Assembly: GCF_021353235.1 (NCBI RefSeq)
Contig: NZ_JAJTWT010000002.1
Span: 735,741 to 799,740 of the forward strand
Origin: Pelomonas caseinilytica
GTDB lineage: Bacteria > Pseudomonadota > Gammaproteobacteria > Burkholderiales > Burkholderiaceae_C
DNA length: 64,000 bases
Direction of reading: 5' to 3'
Below the pieces are notes generated by a model, which was not told the DNA's origin, did no database searches, and saw only the letters and a program-made list of their open reading frames with translations. A program made the translations under genes and the position numbers. Position 1 is the stretch's first letter. The number at the start of each line of letters is the position of its first letter. This document shows positions 32,304 through 43,975 of the stretch, in pieces.

Positions 32304-34114
32304 TGCGTCTTGCCGGCGCGCTGCTGCTCGCGGCCTGGCTGAGCGGCTGCGCCACCCGCCCCCCGCCCCAGCCGCCCGCCCCGCCGGCGCCCGACGTGCC
32401 GGCCGACGCCCCGGCCGTCTACAGCCTCGACATCCGCGTCGAGGGCGATGGCGGCAACCGCCTGCGCGACCTGCTGCAGCAGAACCTCGACCTCGCCCGC
32501 TACCGCGCCAGCCAGGCGGCATTGAGCCGCGTGGAGCTCGCCCGCCTGGCCAGCGCCGCACCCGCCCAGGCCGAGGCCCTGCTGGAGACGGAAGGCTATT
32601 TCAACGCCAAGGCCGACGTCGATCACGACACCGAGGACGAGACCCGGCTGCGCCTGTCCGTCACGCCCGGGCCGCTGACGCGGGTGGGCAAGGTCGAGAT
32701 CGAATTCACCGAGGGCCTGGCCGACGACGCGGCGCAATCCCTGCGCGACACACTGCGCCGCGCCTGGCCGTTGAAGGAAGGCACGCCGTTCACGCAGTCG
32801 CAATGGGCCTCGGCCAAGAGCGACCTGCTGCTGCAGGCCCGCTCGGGCGGCTTTCCGCTGGCCCGCTGGGCCGAGACGGCCGCACGCGTCGACCCCGACA
32901 CCCAGACCGCCGAACTGCGTGTGGTGCTGGCCAGCGGCAACCGCGCCCGCCTCGGCGCCCTTCGCATCGAAGGCCTGAAGCGGCAGGACCGCGAGACCAT
33001 CGAGCGCCTGGCCGGCTTCGCCCACGGCGACGGCTACACCGAGCAGAAGCTCGCCGAGTTCCAGGAGCGCCTGGCCAAGACCCAGCTCTTCGACGCCGTG
33101 CGCGTGCAGCTGCAGCCCGAGACCCTGGACGCCGACGGCACCAACCCCGTGCTGGTCAGCGTGACCGAGTCGTCATTGCAGCAGGCCACGGTGGCCGTCG
33201 GCTACCACAGCAACACCGGCCAGAGCATCAGCGTCGAGCACCTGCACCGCCGGCCCTTCGACCTGCCGATGCGGGCGCGCACCAAGCTCCAGCTCAGCCG
33301 CGACCTGCGCGGCGCCGAGGTCGAGCTCAGCTCGCATCCGCAGCCCGACCTGCACCGCAACCTCGCCTCGCTGCAGTTCGAGCAGGACCGCACCGGCGAC
33401 ACCATCGCCACCAACCTCGGCGTGCGGCTGGGCCGGCTCTACGAATCCACGCGCGACGAAAGGCTGACCTACCTCGAGCTGCTGCGCGCCCGCGAGACGG
33501 CCGGCGACGAGATCAACACCAACCTGGCGATCTCCATCAACCAGCAGTGGATACGCCGCCGCCTGGACAGCACCCTGCTGCCCACCGACGGCCACCAGGC
33601 CCTGGCCCTGGTCGGCCTCGGACAGGTGCGCGGCGGCGGCACCGACGACAGCGGCCCCTTCGGCCGCATGCAGTTCAAGCTCGGCGTCTACAAGCCTCTG
33701 GGTTCGCACTGGTACGGCTCGGCTCGCGCCGAGGTGGCCCAGGTGGTGGCCCATGAGCGCGTGGGCGTGCCGGAGAAACTGCTCTTCCTGGCCGGCGGCG
33801 ACGAGTCCGTGCGTGGCTATGCCTACCGCAGCCTGGGTCCCAAGCGCGACGGCCTGACCGTCGGTGGCCGCGTGCTCGCCACCGGCAGCCTGGAGGTGGC
33901 CCACCCGTTCACGATGAGCCTGCCCAGCCTGTGGGGCGCCGTCTTCGTCGACGCCGGCAACGCCGCCTCGCGCTGGACCGACTACCGCGCCGTCGTCGGC
34001 TATGGCGCCGGCGTGCGCTGGCGCAGCCCCGTCGGCCCGCTGCGCGTGGACCTCGCGCGGGCGCAGGAGACGGGCAAGTGGCGGCTTCACTTCAGCGTGG
34101 GGATCACCTTGTGA
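32300..34114 (+). CDS. tamA: TamA (BamA/TamA-family outer membrane protein) with a lipobox
   Basis: A 604-residue Omp85-family protein. POTRA-like repeats occupy roughly residues 45-280 (e.g. VEGDGGNRLRDLLQQNLDLA, GALRIEGLKRQDRETIERLA). The beta-barrel follows, with FLAGGDESVRGYAYRSLGP, the conserved (V/I)RGY motif, and the end RLHFSVGITL. Unusually the signal peptide ends in LSGC, a lipobox (Cys17), followed by a Pro-rich linker. With TamB it exports or inserts outer membrane components. Start may be 32300 or 32303 (tandem ATG overlapping the coxE stop). Its stop overlaps tamB. Confidence 0.93.
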
Positions 34115-37100
34115 GGCGCTCCCTTCGCATCCTTCGCGCCTTCGCGATCACGTTGGCATTGCTGATCGCGCTGGCCACGGCCTTCATCGCCTGGCTGCTG
34201 CACCGGCCATCTGGCGGCGCCTGGCTGATGCAGCACCTGCCCGGCGTGCAGATCGAGGCGCCCGAGGGCTCGCTGATGGGCGAGTTCCGCGCCCGCCGCC
34301 TCGTGCTGACCTGGGCCGGCGGCACGGCCGAGCTGCGCGGGTTGCGCTGGTCGGGCCTCGGCGTGAGCCCCAGCGAGCGCCTGCTGCTGGCGCGCGAGCT
34401 GTCGGTGGACGACATCGCCATCCGCACCCGGCCCAGCACCGAGCCCACGACGCCGCCGGCCGACCTCACCCTGCCCCTGGGCGTGCACGTCTCCAGCCTG
34501 CGCGTCGCGCGCCTGAGCTGGGCGGCCGACCAGCCGCCACTGCTCGGCCTCGACGCCCAGCTCGACCTGCCCCGCCGCGGCACCCATCACGTCCTGCTCA
34601 AGGCGGCGCGCTGGCAACACCTGGCCTTGGCCGGCGAGGCCCGCATCGCCGCCGCCGCGCCCATGCAGACCGACGCCACGCTGCGCGTGCAGCAGAGCGA
34701 AGCCACCGAGCTGCCTTGGCTGGCCGTCGCCGCCGCCACCGGCCCGCTGGCCCGGCTCAAGGCCAAGGCCGAGCTCGAGGCCGCCCGCCAGACCCTCAAG
34801 GCCGAGGCCGAGGTGCAGCCCTTCGCACCCTGGCCGGTCAGCGCCCTGGCCCTGAAGGCCGAGGGCGTGGACCTCGCGGCACTGATGCCCGGCCTGCCCC
34901 GCACCGCGCTGACCGGCTCGGCCAAGCTGAAGGCGCCCGCTCGCGACGCCGAGGCCACCCTCCAGGCCGACCTGCGCAACACCGCCGCCGGCCGCTGGGA
35001 CCAGGGCGCCCTGCCCGTCCAACACATCGCCATCGCCCTCGCCGCCCGCCCCGACCAGCCCACGGCCCTGCGCCTCACCACCCTGGACGCCGAGCTGCCC
35101 GGCGGCGCCCGCGTCAAGGGCCAGGGCCGGCACGAGGCGGACGGCAGCTGGCGCCTCGAAGCGCGCGTGCAGGGCCTGCGTCCCGAAGCCCTGGACGCCC
35201 GCGCGACGCCCGCCCGCCTCGACGGCCCGCTCACACTCACCGGCAGCAAGGCCGGCCCGCTGGGCGTCACCCTCGACCTCGCCGGCAGCCTCGAAGGCCG
35301 CCCGCTGCGCCTGCAGGCCCGCGCCCAGGGCCAGGGCAGCCGCTGGCGCATCGAGCAGGCGCGCCTGGCCAGCGGCGAGGCCACGCTGGAAGCCAGCGGC
35401 GAGGTCGACACCGCCGGGGCCGCGCAGCTCAAGGCGCGGTTGCGCCAGTTCGACCCTCACCTGCTCTGGCGCGGCGCGCCGGGCTCGGCCTGGGCCCGCC
35501 TGCCGGGGCCCACGCGCCTGAACGCCGACGCCGACCTCGACCTGCGCGGCACCGGCCTGGCCACGCTGGCCGGCCGCGTCGACGCCCGCCTGCTGCCCGG
35601 CCAGTTCGCCGGGCTGGCCCTGGAAGGCCACGCCGGCGCCCAGCGCGAACGGCCGGCCGACGCCGCCACCTTCGACATCGACGCCCGCCTGGGCAGCCAG
35701 CGCCTGCAGACACGCGGTCAGGCGCGGCCTGATGCCGTCTCCGGCACGGCGACGCTCAAGGCCGGCGTCCTGGCCGAACTGAATCCCGTGCTGGCGCTGT
35801 TCTCGCAGCGCCCCATCGCCGGCCAGGGCGAGGGCGACGGCAGCTACCAGCTCGTCCGCACGGACAAGGGCTGGCAGGCGGGCGGCAGCGGGCGGCTCGC
35901 CCTCGCGTCGGTCCGCGCCCTGGACACCCAGATCGCCAGCGCCAAGGCCCGCTGGGAGCTGCCCCTGCCCGGGGCCGACGGCGACGGGCCGGTGGCGCTC
36001 AATCTCGACGTCAGCCAGCTGCGCGACCCGCTGGCCCAGCTCGGCGGCTTCAAGCTCGACCTGCAGGGCCGGCGCAGCGCCCACGACATCAAGGCCCAGG
36101 TGACGGGCCGCATCCCGCGCGAGTCGCAGGACCTGGCCCTCGACGCCCAGGTCCAGGCCCGTGGCCGCTGGGACGGCCAGGCCTGGACCGGCCGCGTCGC
36201 CAGGCTCGCCATCGGCCCGCTGCGCCCCGGCACGCCGGCCCTGCTCACCGCCAGCGACATCGGCCTGCGCTGGCAGGCCGATGGCCCGCGGCTCGAGGCC
36301 GAGCCGGGCCGCGCCGAAGTCGGCGGGGCCTTCGTGCGCTGGCAGGCCCTGAGCTGGACGGGCGGCGAGCACCCCGAGGCGCGGGCCGAGCTGCAGCTCG
36401 AAGACCTCGCCGTCGCGCCGCTGATGGCGCGCTGGCAGCCCGACTTCGGCTGGGGCGGCGACCTGCGCATGGCCGGCCACGCCTCGCTGCTGTTCAAGGA
36501 CAGGCTCACCGCCGAGCTGCTGCTCGAACGCCAGGGCGGCGACTTGCGCGTCACCGACGAGTTCGGCCAGCGCGCCCTCGGCCTGACCGACCTGCGCCTG
36601 GCCATCGACGTGCGCGACGGCGTCTGGCGTTTCGCGCAGGGCATCGCCGGCGCGGAGCTGGGCAGCTTCGGCGGCGCGCTGACCCTGCGCCCCGCGGGGC
36701 TCTGGCCCGACGCGCAGACGCCGCTCGAAGGCGTGCTGCAGGCCAACGTCGCCCACCTGGGCACCTGGGGCAGCTGGGTGCCGGCCGGGTGGCGCCTGGG
36801 CGGCCGGGCTTCGGCCACGGTGCAGCTCGGCGGCCGGCTCAACGCCCCGAGCCTGAACGGCCGCGCCGAGGGCGACGGCCTCTCGCTGCGCCACCTGCTC
36901 TACGGCGTGGACCTGACCGACGGCCGCTTCGTGCTGGACCTCAAGGGCCAGCACGCCGAGCTGACGACGCTGGAAGCCCGCGGCGGCGACGGCTGGGTGC
37001 GCGCCCGCGGCAAGGCCGAGCTGGGCGCCGAGCCGAACGCCCACGTCGAGCTGACCGCCGACCGCATGCGGCTGCTGTCGCGGGTGGACCGGCGGCTCGT

Positions 37101-37995
37101 CGCCAGCGGCGCCGCGACCCTCGACCTCGACGCCAAGGGCCTCAAACTGGAAGGCAAGCTGCGCGCCGACGAAGGCCTGTTCGACTTCAGCCGCGCCGAC
37201 GTGCCGGCCCTCGCCGACGACGTGACGGTGCTGCGCGGCACCCGCGACGCCACGCCCGCGGCGCCGCCGGCCCCCAAGGCGGCGCGCAACACCCTCGTCA
37301 ACCTGGCCTTCGATTTCGGCCGCGACTTCAAGGTGCGGGGCCGCGGCCTGTCGACCACGCTGCGCGGCCAGCTGCAGGTCACCCAGGGCGCCACCACCGC
37401 GCTGCGCGTGACCGGCCGCCTCGACGCCGACGGCGGCCAGTACGCCGCCTACGGCCAGAAGCTGGACATCGAGCGCGGCGCAATCAGCTTCACCGGCGCC
37501 TACGACAACCCCTCGCTGGACCTGCTGGCGGTGCGGCCCAACCTCGACATCCGCGTCGGCGTGCGCGTCGGCGGCACGGCGCTGGCGCCCCGCGTCAGCC
37601 TCTATTCCGAGCCCGAGATGGCCGACACCGACAAGCTGTCCTGGCTGCTGCTCGGCCGCGGCCCCGACGGCCTCGGCCGCACGGACACCGCCCTGCTGCA
37701 GCGCGCCGCCCTGGCCCTGCTCAGCGGCGAGGGCGAAGGCCCCACCGGCAAGGTGCTGCGCAACCTCGGCCTGGACGAGCTGTCGCTGTCGCAGAGCGAC
37801 GACGACACCCGCTCCACCATCGTCCGCCTGGGCAAGCAGATCTCGCGGCGCTGGTACGTCGGCTACGAGCGCGGCCTCAACGCCACGACCGGCTCCTGGC
37901 AGCTCATCTACCGCATCGCCCAGCGCTTCACGCTGCGGGCCCAGGGCGGCGACGACAACGCCCTGGACCTGATCTGGCAGTGGAAATGGAACTGA
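34111..37995 (+). CDS. tamB: TamB (translocation and assembly module, AsmA-like)
   Basis: A 1294-residue protein starting at a GTG that overlaps the tamA stop (GTGA). One N-terminal transmembrane helix (LRILRAFAITLALLIALATA) anchors it in the inner membrane. A long beta-taco body rich in Ala/Leu repeats spans the periplasm. The C-terminal DUF490/TamB domain has FDFGRDFKVRGRGLSTTLRG, RGAISFTGAYDNPSLDLLAV and DKLSWLLLGRGPDGLGRTD. Length is close to E. coli TamB (1259). It partners TamA; recent work also links TamB to phospholipid transport. Nothing is coded between it and katG. Confidence 0.95.
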   Translation: MRRSLRILRAFAITLALLIALATAFIAWLLHRPSGGAWLMQHLPGVQIEAPEGSLMGEFRARRLVLTWAGGTAELRGLRWSGLGVSPSERLLLARELSVDDIAIRTRPSTEPTTPPADLTLPLGVHVSSLRVARLSWAADQPPLLGLDAQLDLPRRGTHHVLLKAARWQHLALAGEARIAAAAPMQTDATLRVQQSEATELPWLAVAAATGPLARLKAKAELEAARQTLKAEAEVQPFAPWPVSALALKAEGVDLAALMPGLPRTALTGSAKLKAPARDAEATLQADLRNTAAGRWDQGALPVQHIAIALAARPDQPTALRLTTLDAELPGGARVKGQGRHEADGSWRLEARVQGLRPEALDARATPARLDGPLTLTGSKAGPLGVTLDLAGSLEGRPLRLQARAQGQGSRWRIEQARLASGEATLEASGEVDTAGAAQLKARLRQFDPHLLWRGAPGSAWARLPGPTRLNADADLDLRGTGLATLAGRVDARLLPGQFAGLALEGHAGAQRERPADAATFDIDARLGSQRLQTRGQARPDAVSGTATLKAGVLAELNPVLALFSQRPIAGQGEGDGSYQLVRTDKGWQAGGSGRLALASVRALDTQIASAKARWELPLPGADGDGPVALNLDVSQLRDPLAQLGGFKLDLQGRRSAHDIKAQVTGRIPRESQDLALDAQVQARGRWDGQAWTGRVARLAIGPLRPGTPALLTASDIGLRWQADGPRLEAEPGRAEVGGAFVRWQALSWTGGEHPEARAELQLEDLAVAPLMARWQPDFGWGGDLRMAGHASLLFKDRLTAELLLERQGGDLRVTDEFGQRALGLTDLRLAIDVRDGVWRFAQGIAGAELGSFGGALTLRPAGLWPDAQTPLEGVLQANVAHLGTWGSWVPAGWRLGGRASATVQLGGRLNAPSLNGRAEGDGLSLRHLLYGVDLTDGRFVLDLKGQHAELTTLEARGGDGWVRARGKAELGAEPNAHVELTADRMRLLSRVDRRLVASGAATLDLDAKGLKLEGKLRADEGLFDFSRADVPALADDVTVLRGTRDATPAAPPAPKAARNTLVNLAFDFGRDFKVRGRGLSTTLRGQLQVTQGATTALRVTGRLDADGGQYAAYGQKLDIERGAISFTGAYDNPSLDLLAVRPNLDIRVGVRVGGTALAPRVSLYSEPEMADTDKLSWLLLGRGPDGLGRTDTALLQRAALALLSGEGEGPTGKVLRNLGLDELSLSQSDDDTRSTIVRLGKQISRRWYVGYERGLNATTGSWQLIYRIAQRFTLRAQGGDDNALDLIWQWKWN

Positions 37996-38002
37996 ATAAC
38001 CC

Positions 38003-38077
38003 ACCCCCGAGGCGCTGACGCGCCTCCCCCTCAAGGGGGCGCCGCCAGCGGCCCGGCAAAGCCGGTTCCGCGGCGGC
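38003..38077. repeat. REP-like triple hairpin between tamB and katG
   Basis: Three stacked hairpins: GAGGCGC-TGAC-GCGCCTC (38009-38026), CCCCC-TCAA-GGGGG (38026-38039) and a GCCGCC...GGCGGC arm pair enclosing CCGG-CAAAG-CCGG. I recognise this GAGGCGC/CCCCTCAAGGGGG pattern as a common interspersed intergenic element in Comamonadaceae and relatives. It lies between converging genes and may also terminate both. Confidence 0.65.
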
Positions 38078-38145
38078 CGCCCGAGGGAGCAGCCGGCCTC
38101 CGGCGGCTGCAGGACCCGTCGTCGGACCGCGCTGAGGGCGCTCGA

Positions 38146-40604
<2,459 letters not shown>

Positions 40605-40866
40605 TCGATCGGCCCGCGGCCTCTGCTGCCGCCGGCCCCGCCCCCCAGATCGCGCCCGCAACGGGCCGCCTCCGCCCCGCCTCCCACCTCGGCCGCAGCG
40701 CTTCGCGGCTGCCCGGCGCCGTCCGTTTGATCGTGAACAAACGATGAACGCGCCGTTCAGCCTGCGTTCCGGTGGCGGGTTCCAGAATGGCTTTCAACAC
40801 GAGGCATGCGGAGCCGGCCTTCGACTCGCCGGTCATCGAGTCGACCCGTTTCAAAGGAGTCCTCCC

Positions 40867-41265
40867 ATGAAGTACCCCCATTCCCTGGGCCATGGCGTGC
40901 TGGCCCTGTCGCTCGGCATGGCCGCCCTGCCCGGCTGGGCTGGCGACGACTGCGACGCCCCCGTGGGCCGCTGGCAGTCACGCGACGCCGTGCGGCAGAT
41001 GGCAGCGGCCAAGGGCTGGCAGATCCAGTGGCTGAAGATCGACGATGGCTGCTACGAGATTCGCGCCACGGACGCCCAAGGACGCCCCTTCAAGGCCAAG
41101 CTCGACCCCGAGACCTTGAAGGTGCTGAAGATGAGGCGAGGCGGCCCCGAGCGTGAGCGCACGCGGGAACGCGATCACGACGAGGCGGCCCGGCCCGACC
41201 GACCGCCACCGGGCGGTGCCTCTGCACCGACACCCCCGCCAACGTCCCACCGCTCGACCGACTGA
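40867..41265 (+). CDS. PepSY domain periplasmic protein
   Basis: A 132-residue exported protein. The signal peptide MKYPHSLGHGVLALSLGMAA is cleaved near GWAGD. One PepSY domain covers roughly residues 28-85 (VGRWQSRDAVRQMAAAKGWQ ... GCYEIRATDAQGRPFKAKLD). The C-terminal tail is highly charged and Pro-rich (ERERTRERDHDEAARPDRPP), likely disordered. AAAGGAG lies 7 nt upstream of the ATG. It heads a four-gene unit with DUF2271, PepSY-TM flavoreductase and ApbE, so it is probably an accessory to that redox module. Confidence 0.85.
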   Translation: MKYPHSLGHGVLALSLGMAALPGWAGDDCDAPVGRWQSRDAVRQMAAAKGWQIQWLKIDDGCYEIRATDAQGRPFKAKLDPETLKVLKMRRGGPERERTRERDHDEAARPDRPPPGGASAPTPPPTSHRSTD

Positions 41266-41289
41266 CCCGGACTTCCCAAGGAACACCCC

Positions 41290-41766
41290 ATGTCCAAACC
41301 CCTCCTGACCGCCCTGGCCGCCGCATGTGCGCTGGCCCTGCCCGCACTGGCGCACGGCCGAACCCTCGCGCTGACCGCTCAACTGAAGAACTACGGCGGT
41401 GACGGCGCCTACCTGGCCGTCTACCTGACCGATGCCAAGGGCGCCTACGTCCGCACGCTCTGGGTGGCCGGCGGCAAGGCCAAGTACTACAAGCACCTGT
41501 CCGACTGGAGTCGCCTCTCGGCCGGCGACGCCAGGCGCCTGAACGGCGTCACCGGTGCCAGCGTCGGCGCGGGGCGCACGCTCAAGGTCACGGCCGACCT
41601 CGCGGATGCCTTGATCGACGCGGGCTACGAGATCCGCATCGACGCCGCCGCGGAAGACATGCGCGACAGCCCGTCCGAGGTGCGCATGCCGCTGTCGACC
41701 GCCAGCGTCGGCAAGCCCCAGCCCGGCCGGCAATACATCCAGTCCGTGACGGTCCAGCTCCAGTAA
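41290..41766 (+). CDS. DUF2271 periplasmic protein
   Basis: A 158-residue exported protein with signal peptide MSKPLLTALAAACALALPAL. The mature part reads TLALTAQLKNYGGDGAYLAV, then YVRTLWVAGGKAKYYKHLSD, which is the DUF2271 pattern. This family is regularly encoded with PepSY-TM reductases and ApbE; its biochemical function is unknown. The predicted fold is all-beta. It lies 24 nt after the PepSY gene and 10 nt before the reductase gene, so the three are one operon. Confidence 0.85.
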   Translation: MSKPLLTALAAACALALPALAHGRTLALTAQLKNYGGDGAYLAVYLTDAKGAYVRTLWVAGGKAKYYKHLSDWSRLSAGDARRLNGVTGASVGAGRTLKVTADLADALIDAGYEIRIDAAAEDMRDSPSEVRMPLSTASVGKPQPGRQYIQSVTVQLQ

Positions 41767-41776
41767 TCGCGCACCC

Positions 41777-43975
41777 ATGGGCTGGAAGTCGATCCACCGC
41801 TGGCTGGGCCTGACCGTCGGCACGCTGGCCGTCGTGCTGGGCATCACCGGCGCCCTCCTCGCCGTCGACCCGGTCGACCAGGCCTGGCAGGCCCCTTCCG
41901 CGGAACCCGGGCTGACGGTCGCGGTCCTCGCCGAGCGCGTGACGAACACGGTGGCCGATGCCGCGGAAATCCGCCGCCTGCCCTCGGGGGCCATCGTGGT
42001 CTACAGCTTCGCCGGCGAGCAGCCGCGGGCGTCCTACGTCGACCCCGCCGACGGCCGCGTGCTGGGCACCTGGCAGGCCTCGACGCTGCCGCGCTGGGTC
42101 AAGAACCTGCACCGCTCGCTGCTGCTGGGCGACGCCGGGCGCTGGGGGGCGGCCGGCACGGCGCTGGCCATGGGCGTGCTGTGCGCATCGGCGCTGGTGC
42201 TCCTGCTGCGGCGCATGGGCGGCTGGCGGCGGCTGACGGGACGTGTGCGCGGCACGCTGGCGCAGCGCATCCACGTCGTGGCGGGGCGCGTGGTGCTCGC
42301 CGTGCTGTGCCTGACGTCGATCACCGGTCTGACGATGAGCGCATCCACTCTCGGCCTGGTGGAACTGGACGGCAGGGCCGAGCCCGAGGTGCTGTCGGTG
42401 GCGACCGGCCAGGCCGACGTGCCGGCGTCCCAGTTCGCCGCGCTGCAGGGCATCGCCGTGGCGGACCTGCGCAAGCTCACCCTGCCCAGCGCCACCGACC
42501 CTGAGGACACGTGGAAGATCACCACCGCGCAAGGCCAGGGCTGGATCGACCGCCATTCGGGCCGCATGCTGGCCTGGCAGGACGCCACCTGGGCGCAGCG
42601 CATCCACGGCTGGGCCGTCGTGCTGCACACGGGCAACGCGGCATGGCCCTGGGCGGTGGTGCTGGGGCTCGCCGGCGCGAGCGTGCTCCTGTTCTGGCTG
42701 TCGGGCTTCGTCATCTGGTGGCAGGCCCGCGGCCAGGCTCCGCGCATCACCGGCAACGCCCCGCTCGCCCAGGCCGACGTGCTCGTCTTCGTCGCGAGCG
42801 AGGGCGGCAGCACCTGGGGCTTCGCCCAGACCCTGCACGACGCGCTGGCCCAGGGAGGCCACCGCGTGCACACCGGTGCGCTAGAGGACTTCCGCACCAC
42901 GCCCGCGGCGCGGCAGGTCTTCGTGCTCGCCGCGACCTACGGCGACGGCCAGGCCCCGGCCCACGCCGGCCATGCGCTCGACCGCATCGCCAGGCTGGCT
43001 GCCGGCACCGTGCCGGTGACGGTGCTCGGCTTCGGCGACCGGCAGTTCCCAGCCTTCTGCGCCTTCGCCGTCGCCCTGGAACAGACGCTGCGTCAACGCG
43101 GCTGGCCGGCCTTGCTGCCGCTCGAATGCATTCACCAGCAGTCGAGCCAGCAGTTCGCGCTCTGGGGCCGGGCCCTGTCCCAGGCCCTGGGCGAACCGCT
43201 GGTCCTGGAACACGTGCCCCGCCTGCCTCACACCGTCGCGCTCAGGCTCACGGCGCGCAAGGACTATCCGGGCGCCACCGGCCAGCCCGCCTCTGTCCTG
43301 CGCTTTGCCTGGCCGGCAGGCAGCCTGGGCAGGCGGCATGGCCTGGCGCGGTTCGCGGCCGGCGACCTCGTCGGCATCGTGCCGCCGGGTTCGGGCGTGC
43401 CCCGCTACTACTCGCTGGCCTCGGGCTCGCAGGACGGCTTCCTGGAAATCTGCGTGCGCCTCATGCCGGGCGGCCTGTGCTCCACCCACCTGCTGGGCTT
43501 GAAGGCCGGCGACACCATCACCGCCTTCATCCGGCCCAACCCAGCCTTCGCCCTGCCGCGAGGCCGGCGTCCGGTGCTGCTGATCGGCGCGGGCTCGGGC
43601 GTGGCGCCGCTGGCCGGTTTCATCCGCCGCAACGAGGCACGCCGCCCCATGCACCTGTACTTCGGCGGGCGCGACCCGGCGCGCGACTTCTACTTCGGCG
43701 ACGACCTCCAGCAGTGGCTCGGCGACGACCGCCTGGCCAGCCTGCAAACGGCCTTCTCGCGCATCGCCGATGGCGGCGGCTACGTGCAGGACGCCCTGCG
43801 CCGGGACGCCGAACGCGTGCGCGGCCTGGTGGCGCAAGGCGCCCTCGTGCGCGTCTGCGGCAGCCGCACGATGGCCCACGATGTGGCGAGGACGCTGGAC
43901 GCACTGCTCGCGCCGATGCAGCTGAGCGTGTCGGCGCTGAAGGACGAGGAACGCTATGCCGAAGACGTTTTCTGA
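41777..43975 (+). CDS. PepSY-TM / flavodoxin / FAD-NAD(P) reductase fusion protein
   Basis: A 732-residue membrane flavoprotein. Residues 1 to about 330 are a PepSY-associated transmembrane region: helices at WLGLTVGTLAVVLGITGALL, GTALAMGVLCASALVLLL and VLGLAGASVLLFWLSGFVIW. Residues about 335-480 are flavodoxin-like (VLVFVASEGGSTWGFAQTL, AATYGDG). Residues about 500-732 are a ferredoxin-reductase/CPR-like module with the FAD motif RYYSLASGS and the NAD(P) motif LLIGAGSGVAPL. It likely passes NAD(P)H electrons across the membrane toward periplasmic acceptors. It overlaps apbE by 20 nt. Confidence 0.92.
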   Translation: MGWKSIHRWLGLTVGTLAVVLGITGALLAVDPVDQAWQAPSAEPGLTVAVLAERVTNTVADAAEIRRLPSGAIVVYSFAGEQPRASYVDPADGRVLGTWQASTLPRWVKNLHRSLLLGDAGRWGAAGTALAMGVLCASALVLLLRRMGGWRRLTGRVRGTLAQRIHVVAGRVVLAVLCLTSITGLTMSASTLGLVELDGRAEPEVLSVATGQADVPASQFAALQGIAVADLRKLTLPSATDPEDTWKITTAQGQGWIDRHSGRMLAWQDATWAQRIHGWAVVLHTGNAAWPWAVVLGLAGASVLLFWLSGFVIWWQARGQAPRITGNAPLAQADVLVFVASEGGSTWGFAQTLHDALAQGGHRVHTGALEDFRTTPAARQVFVLAATYGDGQAPAHAGHALDRIARLAAGTVPVTVLGFGDRQFPAFCAFAVALEQTLRQRGWPALLPLECIHQQSSQQFALWGRALSQALGEPLVLEHVPRLPHTVALRLTARKDYPGATGQPASVLRFAWPAGSLGRRHGLARFAAGDLVGIVPPGSGVPRYYSLASGSQDGFLEICVRLMPGGLCSTHLLGLKAGDTITAFIRPNPAFALPRGRRPVLLIGAGSGVAPLAGFIRRNEARRPMHLYFGGRDPARDFYFGDDLQQWLGDDRLASLQTAFSRIADGGGYVQDALRRDAERVRGLVAQGALVRVCGSRTMAHDVARTLDALLAPMQLSVSALKDEERYAEDVF

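Noticed and set aside
34087..38034. 1315-codon open frame on the minus strand opposite tamB, and similar very long frames opposite ndvB (55573-59040), the S9 peptidase and katG
   Set aside because: They are mirror images of strongly GC3-biased genes; their translations are Ala/Gly/Arg/Gln-rich low-complexity with no domain, while the opposite strand encodes clear families.
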